Part shown: positions 20,501 to 32,922 of the stretch, in pieces
Position numbering within the stretch: position 1 is the first letter of the stretch
Layout of the letters: every line of letters begins with the position of its first letter
Origin: Saccoglossus kowalevskii
Taxonomy: Eukaryota; Hemichordata; Enteropneusta; Harrimaniidae
Length of the DNA stretch: 33,060 nt
NCBI RefSeq assembly: GCF_000003605.2
Contig: NW_003105218.1
Span: forward strand, 1 to 33,060
Direction: 5' to 3'
Program-made: the position numbers and the translations under genes
The notes under the pieces: model-generated
What the model was told of the DNA's origin: nothing
The model's database searches: none
The model's input: the letters and a program-made list of their open reading frames with translations, nothing else

Positions 20501-21563
20501 ATAGACAATATCACTTTATTAGTTTAGCAGTTTTTATTTCTTCAAACCAACACAGGAATCAAAATTTGCGTATTCAAGGCACGTTTAAATACCAGAGTAA
20601 TCTATTCCAACATATATTTATTTGTATGTTGATGTAAAATCACAGATACATATATGCTTCGCTGTAACATTGGTAAAGGTTGTGTGATCATTTCACATAT
20701 ATTCAATATTGAGACTAAGAACAAGTAACACGTGGATATATCGTCTAACGACTATTCGTTATTGAATTCATTACATAGAATATATGCAATATGCAGAACA
20801 TATCAAGGTGATATATTCTATACATATTCAAAATTATCAGCTAGCCATTTATAGATTGATCAAACACCATTATGATTGTTCTGACTTACACCATATGTTC
20901 AATAGCTCACTCAAATACCAAAGCATTTATAAGCCACGGAGGTATCAATGGAGTAAACGAGGCTATCTACCACGCAGTGCCTTTTATTGGCATGGCGTTA
21001 TTTGCGGAACAGTTGGAGAATGTAGAAAGACTCGTTAACAAAGGAATGGCAATTTCTTTAGATTCAAAATCCTTCACAGAAGATGATGTCTACAATGCTG
21101 TAAAAAAGGCGATTGAAGACCCAAGGTAAGAGGTTCTTACTGACCGACTGTTAATCAATAATAGGTTATAATTAAAATTGTAACTCCATGGGTCTTTTTG
21201 AAAAAAGGATAACTTGAAGATTGCACACATACTGATTTCTAGCACAAATTATTTTTTCGTAGGTACACAGACAATGCCGCTAGATTATCCAGTATCCAGA
21301 GAGATACTCCAATGCCTCCAGGAGATACAGCTGTATATTGGGTTGAACACATTTTGAAGTTTGGCGGTGATCACCTCAAACCAGCATCCCTCGAACTAAA
21401 TTTAGTCCAGTATTTACTTCTCGACATTGCCGTGTTTTTACTGATTGTAGTAGCCATTGTCATTATTATTGCAAAGCTAGTAATGAAGCAGATATTTAAA
21501 CTCTGTTGCAAACTAACGGATGTCAAATTGAATAGAAAAAAAAACAGTGATAAAATTAATTAG
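14587..21563 (+). CDS. UGT-B: complete UDP-glycosyltransferase gene, 532 aa
   Basis: GT1-family enzyme of the ER membrane. Exons are 14587-15444, 20274-20493, 20906-21125 and 21263-21563 (stop TAG), with GT-AG borders and phases 0, 1 and 2. The ATG in caaaATGG is chosen because the signal peptide starts there (residues 1-25, ending VLCS). Residues 26-286 form the acceptor-binding domain, with RGHNVTVL at 52-59. The donor domain has W352, Q355, SHGG from 369, E378 and FAEQ at 392-395. A membrane anchor lies at about 482-504. The length matches typical UGTs. Oddities: the catalytic His position holds Phe38 and the catalytic Asp position holds Asn146. The usual GHP of the signature reads AHS at 360-362. 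The tail ends KKNSDKIN, without the KKXX of UGT-A. Intron 1 (4.8 kb) crosses the tandem-unit border. Family is sure; activity is open. Confidence 0.92.
16047..16077. promoter_or_regulatory. Inverted pair of CArG-box consensus sites (unit 1)
   Basis: CCATATTTGG at 16047-16056 and CCAAATATGG at 16068-16077 both fit the SRF/MADS consensus CC(A/T)6GG. They sit in a perfect 12-bp inverted repeat with a 7-base loop, about 600 bases into intron 1 of UGT-B. It may be a regulatory site or only a hairpin. Confidence 0.5.
16240..16353. repeat. 114-bp foldback or MITE-like unit (unit 1)
   Basis: A perfect 17-bp inverted repeat, aggttattacgaagata (16240-16256) and its complement (16337-16353), encloses 80 bases. 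This resembles a tiny non-autonomous DNA transposon. No clear target-site duplication is seen. Confidence 0.6.
19815..19990. repeat. About 40-bp minisatellite in UGT-B intron 1 (unit 2)
   Basis: Same degenerate units as 2637-2810, with the same unit number and several base changes. Confidence 0.7.
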
Positions 21564-21877
21564 GAACGCGATGTGCAACTAGTTATATCAGAGTGAGCGT
21601 AAGGTATACATATTTCCAAACTATATGAGAATGGTTTCCAATATTATATATTCTTAAAAATATAGCCTATTCGCCAATGGCCGCCGAGATTTTAGCAAGA
21701 GAACCACTTGACTTGTTTTTGTCCCAACCCTATATGGTTACAATCATGAACACCATCGCGCCTACCGTTACAAATACCATGGTTACATGGGTGAAACGAG
21801 AAGTTGTCTTCTTCACAATAAACGGAAAGAAATAAGACAACATTGGTGAGAAAAAAAAGTTGCGTGGCCCTCACGCT

Positions 21878-21966
21878 TTTCAACTAGCACTCAAACAATG
21901 TATATTTCAACAAGAACTTAAAATAGGTCTATTTCAACGAGAATTCGAACAATGTCTATTTCAACT
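21878..21966. repeat. 27-bp tandem repeat in unit 2
   Basis: Counterpart of 4677-4765, with the same three units and partial fourth, starting with tttcaac at 21878. It lies about 315 bases after the UGT-B stop. Confidence 0.8.
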
Positions 21967-22119
21967 TGACATCGTCTCATTTGCCACGTGAGAACAATTT
22001 GTTGGTAAAAACAGCTCTTGTCTTTACAAATATCTGCTGTACTCATGATTTTAAATAATATGGTTACATTCCAGGGATATCTCATGCACTTCAAAGCAAT
22101 ATATGGCCGCTGAAAAAAA

Positions 22120-22390
22120 GCTTAAATTTAAACAGCAGATCAGAACGGTTGGTCCAAATTTAAGCCCTTGAAACTAAATAAAATGCTTATCCTTTCCTAA
22201 ATTTAAGATCTGAAATAAATGCTCGTCCATGTTTGAATTTAAGCTACATAATAATTATATAAATATATAAGTTTAAATGCTTAAATTTAAACATTCAAAC
22301 AAACAAAAATCAACTCATAGAAGCTCAATAGCAAGCCTTACAATGGTCACATTTGCAATATTTCTTTGTATCTAATGTTTAAATTTAAGC
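22120..22390. repeat. Cluster of ttaaatttaag-type motifs in unit 2
   Basis: Counterpart of 4919-5188. Both outer motifs are preserved, while the third has drifted (cctaaatttaag). Confidence 0.6.
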
Positions 22391-22769
22391 ATTGCTCAAG
22401 AACAATGTTAATTGTTTGGGGAAAGATTCCTGTTGATAATCTTAACTAACAGAATATATTTTCAACAAAACAAATATAAATCAGTTATCATTGGAAGCTC
22501 TAACTTCCACTTAAAAATTGTCAATCTATTCTCCGACTTTTGTTTATTAGTTACACCCATAGCAATGACAAACCAAGTAAAACAAGTATATTTTTCACTT
22601 TATGTGAAGATATTTGATTGCTGTGATGAGTCGTATTAGTTTATCTTTCGTTTCATCAAATAGACTTATATCACAGTGTCAAACGTTGCCTAATACAACA
22701 TGAAACAGAACAAAATATAATCGTTAATGAACAGTATATTTATACGGCAGTTTATTTGTGTTCATTACC

Positions 22770-23350
22770 CACTCATTCGATGGGTAGTGTATTATATGCC
22801 ATAAAATATAAATGACACATGGAATGGATTCACATTAAATAACATGATACAAACCACGACATGTTTCACCGTCCCACTCTTTCGATTTGTAGCTGAATAT
22901 ATGTCACAGAAACACGAATAACACATAGAGTGGCTTCACATTAAAGGACAATATATTCACTTGAATGAAGCATTGAATGGATTCACATTAATTGAAATGA
23001 CAAAAACTGCAACAAAACTCATCGTCCCACTATTTTGATGTACAGTTGAATATATATAAATTACGCATATAATGACTTCACATTAATTGATGGCATGACA
23101 TTAACCACTACATGGTTCACCATTTCTCTCTTTTGATGGGTAGATGAATATACGCCGTAACAACATAATGGACGCACAGAACGGCTTCAAATTTAAATAA
23201 CATTACATGACATGGTTCACCGTCCCACTCGTTCGATGGATAGTTGAATATATGCCATAACCGGTAAATGACGCATGGAATAGCGTCACATTACACGAAA
23301 TGACATGAACCACGACATGATTCACCGTTGCACCGATTTTATGAACAGTT
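22770..23350. repeat. About 104-bp degenerate tandem repeat (unit 2, one unit longer)
   Basis: Same repeat as 5800-6296, but with one more unit around 22980-23080. The extra unit is bounded on both sides by cacattaattga, which fits loss or gain by slippage or unequal pairing between neighbouring units. Confidence 0.7.
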
Positions 23351-24005
23351 GAATATGATCAGTCACCAATGCGCTTTTGGTAGAAATTTGACGCTTGGCA
23401 AAACTCTGTAGAAAACCTTCATAGACCGAGCAAATCATTCCGCTTTATCTTTTTCACCTGTGTTAGAAACCTGTTTTTATCAGATGTTTTTTATTCATGA
23501 TTATTTTTGGAAGACATCAGGGGATTGTGTTGTCGCTTCAACTCAGGACACGCAATACACGGATGATCCATGTTCGATAAATTGCACAAAAACATGCAGA
23601 TCACAAGATTATATCTCCAAAATACAGCCTCCTTTCAAACATACTGAAGAAAAGAAATTAAATAAATTGCTTTGCACAAGAAATTGGACGTAATTCAAAA
23701 CAGATCAAAGTAAAACGACATAGCCAAAATGGTTGCCGAAATCCACAACAAACTAATTTTGGAGAAACAACATTTTGAGATAAAAGTAAAAAAACTGTTC
23801 ACCACCAGCTTATGTATATGATGTGATACATATGTATGAATGAACACACAGTTGGGTGCATGCCAATAAGCCATTTTCCGTAGTTTGCGTGAGCCACGGT
23901 CACGTGAAACAGGTCAAGCTATCCTCGCTAAAGCATAGCAACGCCATTGTTACACACGTGAAAGCAGCAACAATACGACTATTACTTCGGCTGATTACTT
24001 CTTCA

Positions 24006-26767
24006 ATGGGAGCTAAAAGATGTGCCTACGGAGAATGCAAGAGCGATTCCCTATATCCAGATGGATGTTCGATGGCTGGAATATATTTTATTCGATTCCC
24101 AAAGCCGAAAACGCAACCCGATAAATGCGACCGCTGGATCACCGCATGCTCCAGAGCAGACGATATTAGGAGGCATCGTATCACTCAGGATACATACGTG
24201 TGTTCTCTTCATTTTGTTGGCGGAAAAGGACCTATAGATGAACAGCCAGACCCAATTCCTGCAACAGCAAGAAGTGTAGACCTTCGACTATTCGAAACGA
24301 AAAAAGTTCGACCACCACCGAAAGACAGATCTAGTACCGGAAATGCAAAGAAACGACAACGTAATCAAGCTTCGGTAAGCACTTTCTTTCCGACGGAAAT
24401 CGTCAAGACATTGTTTCATTGTTTCGTTACTCTTTTAATTATCAAAATTTCTTTCAACAAATTTGTTTTTCAAATGTCAATCAGAAGCCCAGATCTGTTA
24501 TTTGTTTTATTCAGTGCGTTTTATTTTAAATACGAATATACATGTTTTGCAGCGTCGAGATTTATTTTTATCGCGAGATACATGAAAAACAAAAAGACAG
24601 TTTAAGCATGGAGGTCTTTTTTTTTACCTCCATGGTTTAACAAACCTAGATGTGGACAATGGATACTTATCAATGTTCGTGTCTGAGGTGTCTTTTTTAC
24701 ACATCTCAGACAATGGTTGTCTGACGACACACTTAATTCTTTCATAAAAACAAAACTTATTTCCTGCCAGTGGGCTTTTTTTTTAATTCAAAGAATTAGC
24801 GGTATGTCAGTATTTTTTGGAAAAAACATTTATGATTATTAACTAGTTTATTATGGTACTTTTTTTTATAAATTGAGAACCTGAATTGTTTATGTGCACT
24901 TACTTTTCCAACCATGTAATGAAAACAACAACAACTTTAATTTATTATACCATGCTACACAATCTCCCAGTGAATCCTTAGCAGAGTCTACAAATATTTC
25001 ACTAATTAAAAATTCCAGGAAAGATGCTGTGTAATTATTGGTAAGTTTTTATGGCTTTTAGTAATTTTGACTAATTATATTTAGATTGCTTCTGAACTAC
25101 ATGCCTTCAACATATTTTTTATTCTGCTTGTGGGAAGATGAAAAATATAAGACAAGCCAAAGCATTTCTTCCTTGCATACACACCCATTTTGTTCTCAAT
25201 TTATTTTCGGTTGAAGTCAAGTAAGAACATTGGGTAGATTTTTTTCAGGCCTTTAAATTCCATACTTTTTTTTTAAATATATCAACATATACTCATATAT
25301 ACATACATATACAGAGATTGCTCAGTGCAAACCAATGAAGACTGTGCCATCCCATTGCAGTGTATCAACACATACTGATTTAACTATAGAACACATGGAA
25401 CCCTACAGTGACAGGGCACTCACAGATAGAAATTATATGAAAAGAGAACTCTTTATAAAGGATATTGAAAGAAATGCTAAATCTTGCAAATTTTACACAG
25501 GTAATTAAACTAATGTGCTGTTTATTTATTTATTTATTCATTTATTTAAAATATTGTGTTTTCACCTTGTCTGCTGTAAATAAGCTATCCTTTTCATTTA
25601 ATATTCCTATTATTTGTTCTAGGGTTAGCATCACTGCAACTATTATTATACATTTTTAAATGGATCAAATCAAAGGTAGATAGACTTACAATTTGGAAAG
25701 GACAAGACACTCTTGTAAGTTTTGATTCAAATTCTCTATTGTGAAAAAATATCAGCTACTGGTATATTTACTGCACACATAAAACTTTGTCATCTGTCAC
25801 TGGTTTAGTGTCCATTTTCCAACAATAGAATCATCATCATATTAACAACTGAAAGTACCAGACTTCAATTTTTATACATGAAACATTTATATATTTTGGT
25901 ATGGTAGTTCAACATACTTCAGCAAGAAATGGTTGGCATAATTTAATGTTTCAATCATATTTTAAAAATCTTTGTATTTTATTGTAATTTGTGTTTTGCT
26001 ACTTAGGATAATCCAGTCAGTCAGGGTGGTCACTGTCGCGCTCTTACAAAAAATGAAGCCTTTTTACTGGTACTTGTCAGACTACGAAGAGGAATGGATA
26101 TAGAACATTTAGCCGACTCATTTGGCATTGCACCTGCCACAGTCAGTCGCTACTGTACAACATGGATTGAGTTTCTGAGTAAAGAGTTGTCATTTTTAAT
26201 AAAGTGGCCTAAACAAGATTATATTAGATCATCAATTCCATCGACATTTCGTCATTTTAAAAAGACAGTTGCAATTATAGATTGCACAGAATTCTTTATC
26301 CAGAAACCTTCCATACCATCATCACAAAGGATTACATGGTCTAGTTACAAACACCACAACACCTTGAAGACCCTTGTTTCAATATCGCCAACTGGTTCCA
26401 TATCTGGTTGTGGTCTGATTCCATATCTGATCGCAAACTTGTGCAGGAAAGTGGGTTCCTTGACAATGTCAACCATGGGGATGATGTCATGGCAGATCGC
26501 GGATTTTTAATACGTGATCTTTTGGCGTTGCATGGAGCCACACTAAACATACCGCCATTTGCACATGGTAAACAACTCAGTGCAAGAGCAGTGACCAAGA
26601 CCAGGAGGATTGCAAGTGCCCGAATATATGTTGAACGAGCAATTGGACGTTTGAAAAATTTCAAAATTCTTCAAGGTATATTTCCACTGAAGTCCAAAAA
26701 AATACTGAATCAAACTGTCCAACTCTGTGCTGCATTGTGCAAAATTGACAGTATGTTGGTCAAATAG
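24006..26767 (+). pseudogene. THAP-DDE transposase, copy 2 (frameshifted, splice sites damaged)
   Basis: Equivalent exons are 24006-24374, 24912-25040, about 25276-25500, 25623-25714 and 26007-26767. The THAP exon is intact, with small changes from copy 1 (Ser to Pro, Phe to Ile, Thr to Ile). Exon 2 has lost its AG acceptor (now AA), and a 2-base insertion creates a stop near its end. The exon 3 acceptor is also lost, and about 17 AT-rich bases are inserted nearby, which supplies a possible new AG in front of agattgctcag. Exons 3 and 4 each carry a 3-base insertion. The DDE exon has the same frame break as copy 1, around 26403-26408. The first half has decayed more than the catalytic exon. 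Confidence 0.82.
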
Positions 26768-27480
26768 GCAAGTCTAAGATGACATTATGCCTGTAATTCT
26801 GCATTGAAAACTGATTCATGTACAGTGCTTATCAACACATTTATTTATATTTAATCTTATTAATTTACACTGGCCATTAATTTTTTTTTTTTATTTTCAT
26901 TTCAATGAATTTATTTACATTTCATTGTTGTTTTTCATTTACAAGTTACAGTGTGCATACCTAGACATTCAGTACTTATTCAAATTTACTTTTTTCAAAT
27001 GTTCTTTTACTTGTTTTCATGAGTATTATTGCCATTGTAAAATACTATTTTTGATGATAGTGTTATCATGTGATGTGTAAACAGGTAGCTTGGCAATAAT
27101 TTCCACACACTGTGCAGCAATATTTGTTATCAGTGCATTGACATTTAAGACAGAATATTTTTTTTATTATTCTTTATTATGAAATGTGCATTCATTACAG
27201 AAAAATAAATATTTTTTTAAAAAAAATATATAAAACAAGTTTAATGGCAGTACTTATTTTTTTCTATCACAGTACAAAGGGTACACAGTGTGAAATGCAT
27301 AAAAAGTGAAAATATTTTCTAGTTAGCTACAACATACAGGCCTCAAAACTTATAAAGATTTTTGTACCAGTATGTCATAATACAGAGCACAAATCATCTT
27401 ATAATATGGCATAAAGCCTCGGTAAAACATACTCCCTGTGAAAAAATGACAATTTGTACACAATACGAGTAAAGTACTGT
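26768..27480. other. Convergent intergenic region inside transposon copy 2
   Basis: No gene is seen. It is the counterpart of 10295-11008, AT-rich with A and T runs of altered length. Confidence 0.65.
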
Positions 27481-30043
27481 TCATTGAATGGCACAGTAAT
27501 TATTAACAGTCCTTTTTTTCGTATAAATAACTAGGTCGCATTCCGTCAAACCATAAATACCTAACTGGCCTTGTATTTGGACATAGTAGCCTGCACTTTC
27601 AGAAAGATGCCAGTTTCTACCTTCCTCAAGCACCCCATCTCTTTAGCAGCATCCTTTGGTGACTTTAGTCGCAAAGAATAGGGACATTTAATTTATAATA
27701 GCAGGCTAAAAATGGCTTCTCAATGTAAACTCTAAGTCCAGGTACTTTGATTTTTAGGCATCTGTGTTTTTTTTCTTTCAACCATAAGATACATTTCCCT
27801 GCCCTTACTTTCCTTTCTTCATCCCCACTCTAGAGCAGGCAAATCCCCCGACGGTGGAACAGCACAACAAATGATTAAATCAACTACCTACCTTAGATGG
27901 GTCAGCAGATGTTTTTTTGTCAATGTTGTAGCCCTACTTGCAACACGTTTAAATGCAGATGCTGTCAAGATCCCATTCCGCATTGAACGCCAAGTAGGGT
28001 TTTCAGACTGCCCAACAGTCTCTGTGCCAATGAAATTTACCTCTTCAGGTGTGTATGTCAGGTTTCTAAGAAACATTTCAATCAGGTCTTGAATAGAAGA
28101 AACTAAATTTTCTGGCAAATGAATCTTTAAAAAATTCTGAAACTTCACTGTAAGTGATAAGTTTAGGCAGTCTTGATTTGGGTCTTTTTTAACATCTTTT
28201 GGCACATCTATTGAGGGCAGTAGTAAGCTAAGTGCTGCAGCATTTGGTATTATCTGTAAGAGTACAGAAAAAAATGTTTGCAAAAACAAAGATATCACAC
28301 ATTTCTCATTAAATAAAGAGCTCAAAACATTAACCACTGACAAAAATTGGCTTATATGATATATCCCCACCATACTAGGTTCCCTATTCACAATGCTGCA
28401 AACATGTTTTTTCATATACTGAGGTTTCTTATGAAATAATAACTCTGTTCTGCCAATAAGGAAATAGTAAATGCTATTTACAATCAGTTATGAAGCCATT
28501 AAATCAAAATAATTTTGTGGCCATGATGAATGAAACCTGTGGCTATGACCTCTGAACTTTTGGATTGTGTAAAGAAATGCAAACAACATACGACTAACCT
28601 GTGAGAGTCCTTGAGCAAATGATTCTTCCTGCTTCTATGTCAATGGTTTTCTGTCTACTGGGTCTCTTGGATCAAAATCTTCCTGGCCCATGTTATTTTC
28701 TTTCTGGACGCCATAGCTGGAAAATAATATTATAAAACAAAATACTACTGTAAAACATGTTGAAAAAGCGACATGCAATTTTAACAAATTGTGGTAAAAT
28801 GACGTAATAGCGAAATTTTGATTTAGCGAATCTCTCTTGTCATTGTTGTTTGCGGTTTTCACAATACATTTGTACTTGTCTGTCGCATGCCAAATGTGCA
28901 GTTAACACCCCCATAAAAAATGTCAAGTGTAATTAGGAAGTGCCCCAGATTTGTATGTTCCGGATTACTGTTTTACAGTATATTGCACAACATCAATGGA
29001 TGTAAGCCTATTTCCTATTTAGCCTATTCATTTTGAGATAAACATATTATTATGAAATAAACATACCGTGCAAATAGTATCTTAAGACGTTTAACAGAAA
29101 CAGGTTCATCGTGTTCCATTGGTCTTCTTTTCCACTGGCAGGGACCATCAGTTACTGATGTTTTATTAAATGCCTCACGTTCATAAAGTGTTGCAGCCAC
29201 ATGACGACATGCTCCATCTGCACTGTAAAAATAAAATTATCAAAATTAAAATATTTCAGTTAAGCAACTTGGGAAATTATACCTCATCCATTTACTTAAA
29301 TTTCCACTTTGCTCATTGTTTCACAGCAGTAAAATACTTATTTATGGAATTCCTTGTACTTTGTGGATATAGATAATACAACTGCACACTGAGACTATTG
29401 CATGTATTATATTTTATTTAAAAAATGATTTCTTGTAAATTGAAAATGGTATATGATATCATAGAAAAATAAATAACATTGCACCTTACCCTCCAGGACA
29501 TTCACAATATGCAGTCATAACTTCAGAGTGTTCTTTTTTCAGTAGAAACCACAAACTGTATGTTGACTTGTTAAGATATGTTTTGTCTTTTTGAGTAGGT
29601 TTAACCTGGGCTCGAAATGCACCAACAAAGCTACTCTCAGATATCGCGGTGTATACCATATCCAACACATGACCATCGTAATATAACTTATGGTCTTCAT
29701 AAGACTTGTATGCCCTGAGTTTTTTCCAGTCATAATCCGATCGGTGACACATTAAGTAGTTAAACACATCACACAGGCCGAAATCGGGAACGCTAGTAAA
29801 ATCAGAGGAATAATTTGGAAGACTCAGAGGGTCAAAGAAATCACAACCCAGATCAATAAGACGTTGTCTAACGTCATCTTTTGGATCATACCGTGATTAA
29901 TCTGGGTCTTCGTCAAGGTTCAGGTTTCGGACTGCCTTTGCAAGCGTTACGAGAATATTCTTTCTGTAGTTGGAAGTTGACACGCCGAATTTCCTCAAAA
30001 AGTCCTTGAGCTTTGGAACTGTCAATTTATCGATGTTATCCAT
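27481..30043 (-). pseudogene. SAP-SWIM-YqaJ protein of the transposon, copy 2
   Basis: Exons on the minus strand: 30043-29490, 29222-29067, 28716-28599, 28253-27892 and a residual 27761-27481. Domain order is as in copy 1. Exon 1 is 81 bases longer in frame (27 codons starting EDPD) but contains a TAA in that extra part. Exon 3 has the same in-frame TAG as copy 1. Exon 4 keeps AAALSLLLPSID, lost from copy 1, but a one-base loss in an A run shifts the frame after TTLTKK. In the last piece the ExK-type motif has lost its Glu to a stop while keeping the Lys; copy 1 shows the opposite. The late frameshift after ETGIFLK is shared. Confidence 0.78.
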
Positions 30044-30241
30044 TGATTTCGTACGCGGCAAACGGTGAAAAGGCAGAATGTTTTCGTCGATTTACACGTT
30101 GCGTGAATGGACTCATGGAGCGACGCCATTAAAAGCTTGAATGTTTGACCTTTGTCACGTGCTTAGCAACCTGTTGTTAAGGTGAAATCTCACTCGCGCG
30201 AGACCTCGCAGACTTCGGAAAATGCACTATTCATGAGTCCC

Positions 30242-31155
30242 TTATTTTGAACTGCGTACAACCTAGGACTAATAATTATGGACATTCTTGTATTACCATG
30301 CATTGTGATTTCAGACAATTTCTAAAATTGATAATGAAGATCCCACTTTATAACAATCTATAGTTTTTGTGAACAATTTAATATTCACAATTCATCTTTA
30401 AAGATTCAATCCTGTACGACTACTAACCAAACGCACAGATAATGTTCATATATTCTGTTGGCTAATTATGTCAAAATATATTAATCACGATGGTTACAGT
30501 GAAATCATTGAATTATTGTATTGGTAATAAATGGGGACAAATGGATTATTCATATACAGTGACATGCACCAAATACCCAAGTTATTTTTATACAGTTATA
30601 TATATATATTTATGTTTCAAATGGTTGATTAAATATGTCAATTTAACCTAAATGTTTCAAGCAGAAAAAGTAATTTACAAAGCTAGTTCTTTCTTGTGAT
30701 TATGTCCAGCTCGTTATTAGTTCCAGCGACACTTGTTGACGAGTTCAGAGGCGTCGACAGGCATTCTTTCAACATCTTGGATGCGTCACACAAAACTCGA
30801 CAAGCTTCTGCCATAGCGCGACATTTTGATGACGCAAGGCCCCATAGGACAGTAACAATTATTTAATCACGTATAGTAATTGTGATTTGGACAACATTCA
30901 CTTTCTCCTACATATAGTAGCTTATCTGATGGGTACAAACTAGACATAGCCTGAGATTAATGTCATAATACAGCCACATATTAATTCACTGCTAATGTTC
31001 GGGATATTATATTACCTTCGCTAGGGTGTTTTGTTCTGCATGAATTATGATAATGCGATACAAGACAAAATTAGAATACTGAGCTCAGATCATACCACTA
31101 AAGGTAAGCCTTTTGTTTTGTGCATTGGACTGGGACTTTGATTGACGCCGTCAAA
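30242..31155 (+). promoter_or_regulatory. UGT-C upstream region
   Basis: Counterpart of 13673-14586, nearly identical. The CRE-like sequence just before the ATG has a C in place of T. No other regulatory element is certain. Confidence 0.55.
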
Positions 31156-32013
31156 ATGGCCGCACTTTCTAATACCCGATGGATCGGTGCTATTGTTATA
31201 GCGTGTGTGATCTGCCCAGTCTTGTGCAGCAATATCCTAATTCTCCCTGGCGCCCCGTTCGGGAATTTCTACATTACTATATCGAGATTTGGAGAACTGC
31301 TGGCCATGAGAGGTCATAACGTTACCGTGTTGATAAATGATCTCTACTACCAAAGATTTGCAGGACTGATCAAAGAACAACGAACATTTATGAATTTTGA
31401 AGACTATGAATCCGGCTTCAATGAATTCCCCGATGCATACAACCGAGTCACAAAAAGTGCACATATTGCACTAACAATTTCTGAAATACTTCGCATTTTT
31501 TATGTTTTGGCAGATGAGACGGAGGCTTTTATTCAAGACAGTAACAGCATAAAACGCTTGAATGCCGCGAACTTTGATCTAATTCTTGCTAATGCCTTTA
31601 ACCCAGGCTTCGCTCTAATTGTTGATACATTGCGTGTACCGTTCGTCAGTGTCTCCACCATGAGAGCTTTACCGATGATAGACGATTTACTTCATGGTTT
31701 GACTTCAAACCCTGCATATGTACCAGCGGTAAAAACAGGATACTCAGATGAGATGACGTTTTCTCAGAGACTGGGCAATACATTTGCATACCTTGCATCG
31801 GCTGCAATGTTTGAGTTTCTTTTGCTAAAACCATTCAAAAGTATACAGCAAAGGCATAACATCCGACCAGAGCTTTCATACAGGAGTTTATGTAGAAATT
31901 CGGAGTTAGTACTTTTCTGTTCTGATTTTGCCTTCGATTATCCCCGCCCTATGATGCCGCATGCTATTTATATTGGTTCATTAACAGCAAGAACCCCAGA
32001 CCCTCTTAGTCAG
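31156..32013 (+). CDS. UGT-C: UDP-glycosyltransferase exon 1 (rest off window)
   Basis: This exon is the same length as UGT-B exon 1 (858 bases, 286 codons) and ends at a GTGAGT donor in phase 0. It encodes the signal peptide and the acceptor-binding domain. Against UGT-B only three base changes were found by eye, one of them altering the protein (EMTFPQ to EMTFSQ). Phe38 and Asn146, at the usual catalytic His and Asp positions, are the same. Its exons 2-4 should lie about 4.8 kb downstream of the exon if another unit follows, which would be beyond the window. Confidence 0.92.
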
Positions 32014-32615
32014 GTGAGTTTCTTGAAAATGTTTATTGTTATATATATATATATATGAATTTCGATATATTCATGAATGTATTTCTTTTATCGGATATCG
32101 GTTAGGTCCACTCGAAAACGGAAACTGCGTAAATTTCGAAGTGCTACGTATGATATGTTCTGTGTTAAGAACGGAAATTCCCAAATTTGCAGTCGTTTTA
32201 CGCCGAACTTGGAGAACTGATACACTAAGTTGCTCTTTTAATACTTTCAGCTGAGAGTTTGTTGTTGTTTTACTTTCAATTTAGTTAGCGTAAATCACGC
32301 ACAGTGAACTACATAGGTGTAACGCTACTGGTTTGATATGATAGATTTCATTTACTTTTTCATATAAACCTGCTTCCCAGGCCCGGTTTAATGACTCGGA
32401 AACCATATTTCAAAATAACCAGCTTTAACTTACTAGTTTATGGCAATCGTCCAATGCATGCGACAACTTTACATTTGTTGTTGTGTGCATATATTCGTAC
32501 TGGTGTCGTATATGCTGTATAGAACTAACTTGCATTATTTTACATCTGTCACCGTAACGCCACAAGTTACAGCGTGCCGTAATTTTGCGGTATTTTACGG
32601 GGTATTTTCATACTA

Positions 32616-32646
32616 CCATATTTGGAAATGCGAATTCCAAATATGG
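32616..32646. promoter_or_regulatory. Inverted pair of CArG-box consensus sites (unit 2)
   Basis: Exact counterpart of 16047-16077, in intron 1 of UGT-C and without a change in either box. Confidence 0.5.
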
Positions 32647-32808
32647 AATGATTACGCCCGTAAGCGTCCTCTAATAATAAAAACAAACATGGCTGCCACC
32701 AGGATTTGACCGGACTCCATGCAAAGAAGTTCGCTGATTCTGTTCTAAACCTTTTGAATTTCGGCATTTCCATGATGTATCCTTGAAGGGAAAAGATGTA
32801 TAATAATT

Positions 32809-32922
32809 AGGTTATTACGAAGATACCTCAAAGTATGCACGAAGACAGTACTTCGGCAGTATCGACCGACGCGCAGCGGAGGTCGATGTGACAGCGTATT
32901 ATTATTATCTTCGTAATAACCT
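32809..32922. repeat. 114-bp foldback or MITE-like unit (unit 2)
   Basis: Counterpart of 16240-16353, with both 17-bp arms intact and at least one change in the interior. Confidence 0.6.

Larger units (their letters stand above)
21564..23853. other. Intergenic region between UGT-B and transposon copy 2
   Basis: About 2.3 kb without a convincing gene. It is the counterpart of 4369-7417, shortened by two missing segments and lengthened by one extra 104-bp repeat and a small insertion near 21652. It probably includes the UGT-B 3'UTR at its left end. The 626-bp difference ends only 43 bases left of the transposon. Confidence 0.7.
23854..30241. mobile_element. ISL2EU-like THAP/DDE + YqaJ DNA transposon, copy 2
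   Basis: Counterpart of 7418-13672 at the equivalent position, so it was copied with the unit and did not insert independently. Terminal repeat cores are 23872-23889 and 30207-30224. It is 6388 bp long by the same end definition. It keeps segments deleted from copy 1 (81 bp and 20 bp in the YqaJ gene) but has its own lesions, including a stop, a homopolymer frameshift and damaged transposase splice acceptors. Confidence 0.75.
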
